Below, piece by piece: positions 43,559 through 54,126 of a DNA stretch of 64,000 nucleotides. The stretch is from Mycocentrospora acerina (Eukaryota; Ascomycota; Dothideomycetes; Pleosporales), in contig JAKUHH010000230.1 of assembly GCA_022701365.1 (NCBI GenBank), positions 1 through 64,000 on the forward strand, written 5' to 3'. Below the pieces are notes generated by a model. That model had not been told where the DNA came from. It saw only the letters and a program-made list of their open reading frames with translations, and searched no databases. How positions within the stretch are numbered: the stretch's first letter is position 1; the number at the start of each line of letters is the position of its first letter. The translations under genes were made by a program, and so were the position numbers.

Positions 43559-45416
43559 TCATATCAGGGCCACGTTGAATTCCCAGTTGCCTAGCCAAAG
43601 TTAACTAATATTCATTATAATGAGTCTGAACCCATTTTAGCCAACGACGGGTAGTGTTATAAAGCACTACCGTAGTCGCCCAACTGCACGGACTCAGTGT
43701 GAAAACATACCTTCTTTGAGATTGGCAGCTGTGTCGTCAAGCAAGATGATACGACGTTTGGTGCAGTAACTCGTCTTGTCCATCATTTCCACCTTCAACC
43801 CCTTAAGCTGGTCAGTGGGCTTCTCGAACATTTCACTCAAATTCTCAACAGCCATCTCGAGATCCTTCTGGTTGTCTTCGAATATTTCTGTGAGGTTGTT
43901 TCGGGCCAGATAATATGCAAAAGCATAAGTCCACTTGAGAACTTGACGACACTGCTGGAGGGCCTGCGATGCCTGGTCCAGGAATTGGACTTCAATCCAT
44001 GACATGCCAGTTGTGTTCTGCAGCTGTTGCATCTTCTTTTCCGTCTTGAGGTAAATGTCCTTGTCTAGTTTTGCCGACTGCTCGTGGTTGGCGTATCGGT
44101 TGTAGTAATGCAAATATCGCTCGAGTGACGCTCGTGATTTTGCCTGTGCACCTCTTGCCTCGGAACCACTTTTTTCCTCAAATCGGTTACAGTTGTACCA
44201 GCTGGTGCCGTGTTCGGACCAGATGCCCATGCACATCCAGCAGAATTCGTGTCGACATTTCCTGCATGTCATGTGGTTGCAGCCTCCGTTCTTTTCTATA
44301 GTCGAATTGCACCGTGGGCATTCCTTTGTGTTTGCTGATATCCAGTTCGCCGTCTCTGAATCGTCCGCACACTTCTTCATCCATTTTTTGACCAACGAGC
44401 ATGGCGCTGGCTGGTGATCGCTGAGTGAACAGCCGAAACAGAAGTACGATCCACAATTGCAGTGCACAGTAGGCACAACCTTGTCGAGATCCTTATCCTT
44501 TACCGGGCACTGAATGGCGTATTTGCAGTCGGGTGCAGGGCACCAGCGGAGATTCTCCTTGTCGTCGACGTACGTTCGCGTGAGGAGAACGTTATATCTG
44601 TGAATGTCAATTAGTAATTTGAAACGGAAGGCTGTTAGAAGCAAGGCTGAACGTCCTCAGTATCCTCCACACAGCGCATTTAGCACCTGTGAAGAACCCA
44701 AGTATACCCAGCCTGGGTGATATCACATACCTGCCCTGAATCTCTTTTGTAACCAAAAGATCCAACGACTTGGAGTCCACAATGCGCGTACATCCCTCCC
44801 CAGGGCATCGTATCCTCGCCGCCTCGCCTTCATTCTGGATCTTGGTGTACAGGTACTGCCTGTAACAATCGATACAAAATCTGTGGTCGCACTTCATTGC
44901 AAATGTGTTCATATTTGGGCTATCGTCACAGCAAATATCACAGCAGAAGCCCTGGACCTTCTGTAGCTTCGGCGGGTTGGTCCTGGCGTCCTGGCCCAGC
45001 CCAGCGGCCTCCAGGACCTCCTCTGTCTTCTCCATGTACTGGTCGATCAAGCGCTCTTTGTTCCATCGTAGATGTCGGAGGAGGATGGCTGTGGCCTCGG
45101 GTGGCTGACTGAGCACTCTGGATACCTCGTCGACCTGCTTGTCCTGTTGTGCCTGGATTTGTGCGGGGTCAAAGACCTTAAAGTCAACTTCATAGGCGTG
45201 CTTGCTGGGCTTGATGTCCTTGTCCTGCGACTCAAACCCCACGTCGTCTTGCTCCATGTCAAAGTCGGAGTCTGCAGCGTGAGCGTTAGTATGTCACTCG
45301 TCTCACGTGTCTTGCAAGGGGCCGTGCCTACCTTCTTCCAAGTCCAGGTCGCTGTCCTGGTCGTCGAGGAACTCATCTCCGCTCATGGAGCTGTTGAACT
45401 CGTCTTCTGAATCCAT
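43559..45416 (-). CDS. Ariadne-type RBR E3 ubiquitin ligase, 514 aa
   Basis: RING-between-RING ligase that takes ubiquitin from an E2 (UbcH7 type) on a RING2 cysteine. Exons 45332..45416, 44731..45271, 43711..44597 and 43559..43590. The last exon encodes just GNWEFNVALI and lies beyond a 120-nt intron. N-terminus is acidic. RING1 about 136-185 has CDICCDD and KCDHRFCIDCYRQYL; IBR has RWCPAPDCKYAIQCP and CNCGSYFCFGCS; RING2 has CPRCNSTIEKNGGCNHMTC with the catalytic cysteine C315, then CRKCRHEFCWMCMG. The Ariadne domain follows (YNCNRFEE, RYLHYYNRYANHEQSA, WTYAFAYYL, LSEMFEKP), which usually inhibits RING2 until neddylated cullin binds. The catalytic residues are intact. Length and layout match animal ARIH1 and fungal orthologues. 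Confidence 0.95.
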
Positions 45417-46259
45417 GGCGGAGGCGTTGGTCTTTGGCGTTGCGGGGAGATCGACGGCTTCTGGCGTCTTCTTCTTGAGTGGCGGTCCTTCAGCAGGACT
45501 CGGTTGGCTTTGAGACGCCTTCCGCTTACGAACGGTGAGAGGCGTGGTGCCTGTTATAGTGCCTGTCCCGCCGATGACGGAATCAGGCGATGAGGGTGCG
45601 GTGGTGCTGGAGCTTATGTGGCGCAGCGTGACAGCAAGGCAACAGGAGGTACAAGAGAATGGAGGGGCGCTTTGGGTGGGCAGTATTGGTCAGCGGACAG
45701 CGGGAGGGTGTAGAATCAGGCAGAGTCACAAGGCTTCGGATCTTTGGTTGGGTTGACTGCTTGTTGGGTGGACTCCGGGCACGATGCGGGCGGCGTCACC
45801 CTGGTCTCGACCGCCCGCTAACCAATACGGGCTAGCTGCGGTCCGGATGGAGCAGTGTCGTTGGTGCTCGTTTCGCCGCAGTTGCCTTGTCCTCAGCTTT
45901 GATGGGTGTGGCGGTACAAATCCTTCATGCCCAGAGTGAGCACCCAAGGCTACAGCCTGATGTGTGATGTTTTGTGTACAGCATATGATCTGTTCGCCTG
46001 TCAGATCCCCGTGTCAAGGCGATCATCATCATCTCAGGGCTCAGGGTCCACTAGTTCTGTCCTGTCTCAGCTCATGAACTGCTGCTACATTGGTTGCTAA
46101 ACTATTATCCTCGAAAGTTCGTAGGATAAAGATCTGTCATAGTACAGACATCACGCCACGGCACAGTCATTGCTTCCTCGAACAACAATCCGGGAGCCTG
46201 TAGCCTTGTCATGCTTTGTCATAATCTCATATCCCAAATACCAACTGCCATGCTCTTGA
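45417..46259. other. Intergenic, no gene seen
   Basis: 5' region of the RBR ligase gene and 3' end region of GCD6. Short open frames without domains. Confidence 0.55.
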
Positions 46260-48542
46260 CTAGTCATCATCCTCGTCTTCCTCTTCACTCTCCTCCTCGC
46301 TCTCGCTCTCGAGCTGCAAGAACTCGATCAGGCTCCTAGTCTTTTCCCTCACCTTCTGCATGTCCTCTCCCTCCGTACTCTTCTCATCCTCCCACCACTG
46401 GATCATTCCCTCTTCTTCCACAGCATCTAGTTCCACCAACTTTGTCGCCGCCGTCAACAAAATGGTATCTCCATTCTCCCGGTGGCTCAGTTCCGCCTGG
46501 AGCAAGATCATAAAGTCGATCTGATCCGGCTTTTCCGTCTGGTTTTTGTCGAAAATGGCACGGTCAATGAGCTCCTTGTGAGTGCCAAAGACCTGTGCTA
46601 CAGCTGCCTTGACAGGATCCCCTGATTTTATGAGCTGTGCGATGCGCTTTACAAATGAGGTGACGACTGCACGGCGGACTTGGTGGTCTGACGCGTTGGT
46701 GCTCATGCGGAGGGCTGTGAGTTCGAGCTGGATGTTGGCGGATTCGTGGCCCTCGACAAGAGAATCGTAGATACTTGCTGACGCATCGTGGTCAAAGTTC
46801 GCCGCATGCTGACTATCCTGGGAGCCAGCCGAGAGGAAACTGCTTGTTGCCGATCTGTCATGCCGAACCCCAAAGTAATCGCCTTCTGATTCAGGGTTCA
46901 AAGTCGATATGGATTCCTGAGACAGCGAGAGGTTTGCGAGGTTATATACTGTATAAGTTAGCAATTGAACTGGTATCGCGGAAACAAACAACTTACTTGG
47001 GCCTGTCGAAACAAGACCATCAAGGACCTCATCCTCGTCTTCCTCATCGGAATCGTGAAATTCGAACCCGTCTCCACCTTTCCCAACAACCTCGAGATCC
47101 GGCTCTCCCCTGAACAAGTCGTCGTCGCTCTCTCGCCTCCGTTTTGCTCGCGTAATTCTGGATTCGCCGCGAATAGTCTTGCCGTCTCCGATGGCAACCC
47201 CATATGAGACAAGCGCACCGGGCTCGATTATGCATTTCCGGCCTATCGAAGCTTCGTTTGCGACAACAGCTCGCGTTACTGTGCTGCCATCGCCAATGCT
47301 CGCATAGTTCCAAAGGTAAGCGCCGTCGATCCGAACGTTTCTGCCGATCTGGCAGTGCCTGCCGATGATGCTGTTTGTGATTACGCTGCCGTCTCCAATG
47401 CTTGTCCCTCTCCCAATGACTGACTTGGAGTTGATCACGCAGTCGCGTGCCAGGATAACACCCTCTTCCTTGTAGATATTGCCTTTCTGTAACCGGTACG
47501 ACTGTCCCTGTACAAGGTTGCTGTCAGGACATAACGGGTATGCCCAACGCGAAACAATATCCTTGCTCACTGAGTCGTATTGGTGAAGATTCCTTACTCG
47601 TGCCGCATAGTAGTCTGAGATAATGTGGGTGTGGAATGTCTTGCCGTTGAGTTCGTAGTCCTTCAACACGCTGTGTAGGAAGCCCTTTCTTGGAGCCTGG
47701 AAGTCGAAGTTGTCGCTCCAGAGCGCCAGCACGTCAGGTGTGCAGATATCGATTCCGCAGTCGATCAAATCCTGCCGTATCTCGAGCTCCTGATGCTCAG
47801 ACAACAATTCGGGGTCGATGGACAGGAAATGCGACTGATCCCGGTTGGGCATCTGTTCAAAGTGCAGACACCTATCCTTGGTAGGGTCAATGACAAAAAC
47901 TGGACTCGTTCCTCTAGCCTTCGATCTGTGGTTTCTTCCTGCCTCGCGCAGCACCATTGTCATAATCGCATTCTTGTCCTTTGCCCTGCGCGCCCTATGC
48001 GCAGCAAGCGCACCCTCCAGCGGCAGGTTGCTGACTACATCTCCATAAACCAGCAGAAAATCGCCGACCAGCAAGTTCCTGCTATCCAAGTCCCGCATCG
48101 CATCGCCAATCGAGTGTGACGTCGACTGGATAATTTCGAGCTTGGCGAATGGCGACGACTGCGCAGACCATTTTGACTTGTTGATATATTCTTCGACCTG
48201 TGTTCTGTGTGCGCCGCAGTATACAAAGACTTCCTCGACGCCGGCGTTGGCCAGGAATTCGAACGTGTATTCGATGAGCGGGGTATTCGCGAGGGGCAAC
48301 AGGCACTGCAACCTCATCAGCACGAACAGCTAGCAGACGGACGAAGCGGACAAACCCTCGGACGCTCGAGTGTAAAGGGACTGAAGCGTGTTTCGAACGG
48401 ATCAGCGAGAATCTACAAAGTCAGCCCAGTTTGCGACACAAAGCGCATCATCTCAAAAACTCACCACCGCCTGCAGCGGATCCTCGCGCTCCTCCTCTCC
48501 AGACTTGCCCTTGTCCTGACCCTTTTTCCCTTTTGGCGGCAT
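46260..48542 (-). CDS. GCD6: Translation initiation factor eIF2B epsilon subunit, 710 aa
   Basis: Catalytic subunit of the eIF2B guanine nucleotide exchange factor that recharges eIF2 with GTP; target of the amino-acid starvation response. Exons 48465..48542, 48356..48412, 46997..48305 and 46260..46948. The second exon encodes only 19 residues (ILADPFETRFSPFTLERPR). Residues ~30-230 are the nucleotidyltransferase-like fold (RCLLPLANTPLIEYTFEFL, LLVGDFLLVYGDVVSNLPL), followed by left-handed beta-helix hexapeptide repeats (NSKSVIGRGTSIGDGSVITN, ANEASIGRKCIIEPGALVSYG), an acidic linker and a C-terminal W2/eIF5C domain ending in an acidic tail (EEESEEEDEDDD) with aromatic residues (MIQWWEDE). The intron at 46949..46996 is 48 nt with no stop and in frame, so it is easy to miss. 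Length agrees with yeast Gcd6 (712 aa). Confidence 0.95.
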
Positions 48543-49798
48543 ATTCACTATTCACAGTAGCGAAACCAGGAATTTCCTATCGCACAATGTGGAGTGGACG
48601 CGTACTCGCAGATTGCAGCACAAATGGGTGGGTAGTGGGGAAGAATTGCCGAGCAGCCTCACCACGGCCGAAAACTCTCCAATGGTCTGACTCACGACAA
48701 GGACTACGCAGAACCACAACACCGGGAACGACAGTGCCCGTCTGTGGGGGAGGCTCCGCGGGAAGGCGCAGCTTAGAATGCATGGGCGACTGATCCTGTC
48801 TGTGCGTGTGCCTTTCCAACCCGGCCATGACGGTCTAGATTCCAGGTACAGCCTCTGCTGGGAAAGAGCTTAATACGACGACATTGCTCAGCGTAAGGTA
48901 CCCGATTCATGCCAAGTACTGGCCGGATGGTGGGCTTTTGTGTTGAACTGAAATCCGGAAGTGCAAGGCATACGGAGGAGACGCGTAAGAGGCCAGTTGA
49001 ACAGGTTTGGTTAGATCGAGAGTCACATCGTATCCCTTGCAAGTCCATGTCATGTCGAACCATGCTAGAAAGTTCACAGGCTGCAAATAACACTATTGAG
49101 AGTAAACAAAGGTGAGTATGAAAGGATTCTTTTGTTTTAATAATGTCACCTTTGAAGTACTTTGTTTTCCAAGTCTACAACAATCACTCTCCATCGTGCG
49201 TACCGAGATATAACCTGGAATCGGACAGCAGTAACAATACGCACATAGTGTTATATTGAACCGACATCGTCTGAACACTGCCAAAACTCGTCGCAATTGT
49301 TAAGCATTGCTCTTGTTGCATGTATATTCTCACGGCTCTTTTACTGAGGCATAACGTAATGAACAGCCCAAACTCAGCTTCCACCATGTCACCTTTTCTA
49401 AGAAGGGTTTGCGATATCAAACAACTATCCCAGCCATAGTCATCATCTCCATATTGTACAACGCGTCGATGCAGATATAAGCAATCACCTAAAACACCTA
49501 CAGCCCTCATTAACCCGCTTCCCCATCATCCCAGACGTCATCTGTCTTTCCCACTTGATGGCGTTCAATGCGCATCAGCAGGGGCTGACACGTCATCCCC
49601 GAGTCCTCTCTCTCTAATCTACCTCTTTTTGCTTTTTTATTACACCATCCTTTTCAACGGCAAATATCCACCCTCGGCGCCACCCACGGTTCATTCAAAT
49701 TGTGTCAATTCCTTTCTAGAATGACGATTTGGGAAACCGAGCACGAAAGGTGTGGCAGATTGTTGCTGCCCCCAGTACAGCCCTCTTATGGTATTGCT
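48543..49798. other. Intergenic, 1.26 kb, no gene seen
   Basis: GCD6 promoter and SKN7 3' region. Open frames here are short, overlapping and without domains. The 49100-49560 part is AT-rich, probably SKN7 3' UTR. Confidence 0.5.
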
Positions 49799-52157
49799 TC
49801 ATCGTGGGCGTGGTTGCATAGGATTCATTGGCTGCTGCATTTGAGGTGGTTGCATCTGGGGTGGATACATCTGCTGGCGTTTCGATGGATTGTGTATATC
49901 GTCTCCACCAGAGATATTAGAAAGTTGCCTGCGGTGGCCTGTCGGAGGTAGTGGTTGTTGTTGCTGCTGCTGTTGCTGCTGTTGCTGCTGCTGCTGTTGT
50001 TGCTGTTGTTGTTGTTGTTGTTGTTGCTGCTGCTGTTGTTGTCTCGCTTGTATCTGCAATTGAGGCGACGCAGTATAGCTCATTGGAGCAGGCATAGAAC
50101 CGACAGCATAAGGACCAACAGGATGTTGTGCTGTCTGACCTTGCATGGGGTGTACGAATTCTTCGTGAACACTGCTTCCGACAGGAGAGACACCTGGAAC
50201 TGGGTTGGGCGAGGCGGTCCAAGGGCTCACTGTTGCCGGTGATTTGGCCGGCGAGTCTTCCTCCTTCAGAATGAGTTGCCTAGCTATTTGCACAGGCTGA
50301 GGCGCTGGCAGTCCGTCAATCTGCGCTAATGGCTTCTTAAGATGAACCAAATGCTTTTCGAGCATGTGAAGTAGGCCTTCTTTTGTGAATGGCTTAGGTA
50401 GCACGTCATTCATTCCTGTATACATTAGCACGTACTCAACCAATCATTATGGTGAACGTACCATGTTGAAAGTACATCGAGATGTCGTCACTGCGGATAT
50501 TGGATGTCATCGCAATGATGGGAGTGGTATCAAATTGCCTGATAAGGTGGCAAGCAGAAACACCGTCCAGGTTTGGCATGATAATGTCCATCAGAACAAG
50601 ATCGTACTTGGATCCCTGGTTCATTTTGTTGACTGCTTCTAATCCATCCAACTACAAATTGCGGTGATCAGTAAAGGTAACATGAATTTTGGCACGGTTA
50701 CTTACGGCACTATCGATCGAGCAATGGAAAGCGTACAGAAACTTGCTTCCAATACGTCGGCAAGTGGGGTCATCTTCTACAAGCAAAATTTGAGGCGGAC
50801 GAATCCATCCAGGATCAGGAATGGTGCTTTTCTTTCTCCCTTCTGAGAATTTGGGCTCGCTTGTATCAACCGCCGGTTTTGGTGGAAGCGAGTACGGAAT
50901 GTTGTGAACGTGCTCACTATACATAGGATCAATACCGTTTGTCTGACCAACAGGATAGACCAAGTTGTCGAGGTTTTCAAGACGCATAGAATTGACAGAG
51001 CTTGCCGACGGTGGTCCGCGGCTAGTAGGACGAGTAATTGCTCCTCGCGCAAAGTCGGGTGGTGGTGTTGTTAGGGTACCATTCATCCTCATTGTGATTT
51101 CGTTCATGTGTTCCAGGTTCCTGGGGTTCAACATGACATCGGCGTTGGTCTCGCTCAGTAACTTGGAGGCGTGCTGCAAAGGCGAAGCGGGATTGTCATC
51201 GTCTGAGGCAGGGTTCGCCGGGTCAGTGGTTCCATTCTGCGCGGACGTGCCATTCTGGGGGAACAGCAGTTTACTGTTCCTCCTTTGCTGCGCGTCTACG
51301 TTGTGCAGAAAGGTCATGACATTCTGCATTACATGCTCATGGTTGACAACAGTCTTTTGTAATCCAATGACTTCTTGAAGCAGCATGGAGTGGTGAATGC
51401 TTAGTTCGTTGTAGCGTCCCTCGAGTTGGTGCAGCTGTGCCTGTGTTGCCATCAACTGTCCGCTAACCATATCCATTTGTTGCGCTGCTATTGGCACTTC
51501 GTCGACGTTGGCCTGGTTGGGCTTGCGCGGCGCGGGCGCCTTGCGTCGGATGTTGTCGAGCGCGTCTTTATTGTTCATTTTAAAGTCGGGATGTTTGAAT
51601 TCCCATGCCTGTGTGTGGTCAGTGTATGCTCAGTTTGATGAGTGAATAGTACGCTTAGTGTACCATCCATCCCTCCTCCAACATCGAGGCCTTTGTGTTG
51701 AACTTACTCCAGGCCCATACGGTGACTGCCCACTTTCTTCATTATTATGTCGCACTTTGTGGAAGTCGTACTTGTTCAGTTGGCGCACGAAACTCGCAAA
51801 GTTACTGTGCTTGAAATGCTTGGGGAGGATGTGCTTTGTGAATTTTTCGTTCTGCCTCGCAAATTAGCACGTGGTCTTCGATGTGTCTCGACGGGCGCAA
51901 CGACGTACTTCTAGGACGACAAAACTATCGCCATCGTTCCCCCATCGTACTACGCTCTCATCGCTTGGGTTCTCCAACATCCTAGACACGCCCGTCAGCA
52001 TGCACGAGCGACCAAGCCAGTGCGTCGACGCGAACTCACTTGTACAACTTGCGCACCTGGAACTCATTGTTAGTCGACGCCCATGGCAATGCGGTTATAG
52101 ACGTACGAAGTCGCTCGAGTTGTTGGAGCCCGATGCTCCCGACTGACTGGAATCCAT
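49799..52157 (-). CDS. SKN7: Skn7-type transcription factor with HSF domain and response-regulator receiver, 664 aa
   Basis: Nuclear regulator of oxidative and cell-wall/osmotic stress genes, downstream of a Sln1-type phosphorelay. Seven exons: 52107..52157, 52040..52056 (17 nt), 51909..51981, 51708..51851, 50706..51608, 50462..50651, 49799..50415. The HSF-type DNA-binding domain (about 16-105) reads DFVRKLYKMLENP, NKYDFHKV and AWEFKHPDF. A coiled coil (about 130-190) follows with a GRYNELSIHHSML segment. The receiver domain starts at IRPPQILLVEDD (~365) and has phospho-acceptor D418 (LVLMDIIMP), the SNIRSDD and PKPF (lysine) motifs; introns cut it twice. The C-terminal tail has 29 consecutive glutamines (585-613). 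All phosphorelay residues are present. A Prx5-type peroxiredoxin gene is divergently placed 1.07 kb away. Confidence 0.96.
49955..50041 (-). repeat. CAG/CAA repeat encoding 29 glutamines in SKN7
   Basis: On the coding strand 29 consecutive CAG or CAA codons, mixed rather than pure, located between the receiver domain and the PLPPTGHRR tail. Confidence 0.95.
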
Positions 52158-53223
52158 CTTGGCTGGGGATGGGTATATATCGACCTGGCTTTCCTCCCTC
52201 GTAGCTCACACGCGCGCGATGACAGTCAGTTGTGTGCGTGTGCTCGAGCTTCCGCTGATGCGACTTGATTCAGAGACCCAGCAACGCGATCCTGGCACAA
52301 TGAGAATGTATCGCAAGGAAGAGGATGGTCGGCGCGCCAACTTCAGCCTCCGCGTCAAGGGCAGTCTAATGCGCGTAGAGGCTCTCTTGAGTGGCGCCGA
52401 TGACGAAACCAGGTAGCTTAGCCGGGTGAGTAAGAAAGTCCCGAACACAGGTCTAGGCGATGGGATTGCAGAGAGGTCGAGATCAGGGTCGACGGGGGGG
52501 AGGAGGAAGAGACTCGCGGCATCCCGGCAGGTCTTTGAGTCTAAAAGGGCCTAAAGCAGGTTATCTAACTCTGCTTTGGAGGAATGCGAGATGATGCTTG
52601 CACTAGAGTGGGAAGCGAGCCGCCGAGGCTGGCAGACGAGGTACGCTTCAAATGTCAATGTCTCAATCACGGAGACTTTTCCCGCTTTGATGCCAATACG
52701 ATGTCAAGCCTGACTGGTGCTGTGCCAACAGACGTTACCTGCTATCAGGCCTTGTATCATGGTTAGCCTTTTGCTCGCCGACCTTGGCTGCTGCTCCAGC
52801 ACGCACGGCCCATGATTCGTGTGTGGATCCTACCACTCAGCTGGAGTATAGTCATGGATGCTGCATCCGCCTGCCAAGTGCGTCTACGATCTGCGCCAGC
52901 GCGAGGAGCCCATGGACAATCGCCGCTAGAACGAGCACCTCCGGCAGCACTCGTATGTGCAGCACATTGCCGCTGCATCCCAGGTGCAATTGGCCTTCAT
53001 CGTCCTGTCGTGGCCTTGCTGCGGCACTCATACAGGGTGCACAGTGCGACGGCAAAAGCACGGTAGGTGCTGTTGAGGCTTGCCCTTGCCTCGCCTCAGC
53101 CCCGCCAAGACATGCATCAACCCGATGCGGGCTCGTCCGCCGAACTGACCCAAGCTCAACCTCAACCACTTACGACATCGTAGCAGGCTACGTCCAAGCA
53201 CCTACAACATCTCCGCGTCCATC
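52158..53223. promoter_or_regulatory. Divergent promoter region of SKN7 and the peroxiredoxin gene
   Basis: 1066 bp between the two ATGs. A GGCTGGC element, similar to the GGC-type boxes reported for yeast Skn7 targets, is at 52628..52634. I did not find a clear Yap1 TTACTAA site. Open frames at 52784..53254 are GC-rich chance frames. Confidence 0.4.
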
Positions 53224-54126
53224 ATGTTCGTTTCAATCCGCCGTCTGCCCCTAACGCGCGCTGTCGCTAGCCGCCGTCTCTTCCATGCATCGGCCCCTGC
53301 TTTCGTCAAAGCAGGCGACAAGATTCCCAATGTTGACCTCATGGAGAACTCGCCTGGCAACAAGGTAAACCTTGCCGAAGAGCTAACAGGCAAAGGCTTG
53401 ATCATCGGTAAGTTTCCATAGATGCTATCACTTTGAATCAATCAATTGACTTGATCCAGGAGTACCGGCTGCCTTCTCTCCTGCTTGCTCAGAGAGCCAT
53501 ATTCCTGGCTATATCAACTCCACCAAGCTCAAGGACGCTGGCAAGGTGTTTGTTGTCTCTGGTATGTACTCTTTTTGCCAATTGGATTCCACCATAGACT
53601 GTGCATATCACTACATCTTATTGCATGAACCATCGCCCGCTGGGCTGAAGAGTGAGTACTTGAACATGGCTAACTAACTTCCTACAGTCAATGATGCCTT
53701 TGTGTATGTCTTCTCCTGAACTGCATGGCTGATATCCTCCTCTTCGACCCAATTCATAACAAGGAAACTACTAACAAAGCGTAGCATGAAGGCTTGGGGA
53801 AAAACCCTTGATCCATCAGGTTCCAGCGGTGTAAGCATTTTGCAACACCCTTTCATCATTTACATACTAACATCAACAGATCCGCTTCATTGCTGACCCC
53901 AGCTTGTCTTTTACAAATGCCCTTGACCTCTCCTTTGACGGCGCCAAGATCTTTGGTGGTGACCGCTCAAAGCGTTATGCATTGGTAATCGAAGATGGCG
54001 TTGTTAAGGAGGCGCATGTAGAGCCAGACAACACTGGCTTGGACGGTACGTCTTCCCTTGATCTTTGTATACTGACATTATGCGTACTGACTATCGCTAG
54101 TGTCTGCCGCTGACAAGGTCTTGTAA
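53224..54126 (+). CDS. Peroxiredoxin, Prx5 (AhpC-TSA/redoxin) type, mitochondrial leader, 179 aa, six exons
   Basis: Thiol peroxidase that reduces hydrogen peroxide and organic hydroperoxides. Exons: 53224..53407, 53460..53561, 53688..53703 (16 nt), 53785..53830, 53880..54045 and 54101..54126. The first ~27 residues are basic and Ser/Ala-rich without acids (MFVSIRRLPLTRAVASRRLF), a typical mitochondrial presequence. The catalytic site is PAAFSPACSESHIPGY with peroxidatic C71; it matches the Prx5 P-x3-T/S-x2-C pattern. No other cysteine is present in the whole protein, so the enzyme is 1-Cys and needs an external thiol (glutathione or thioredoxin). Later motifs: VNDAFVMKAWGKTL, FIADPSLSFTNALDL and the SKRYALVIEDGVVKEAHVEP segment. 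Close to the group of fungal Asp f 3-like and Prx5 proteins. Divergent to SKN7, a known activator of peroxiredoxin genes in yeast. Confidence 0.93.
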
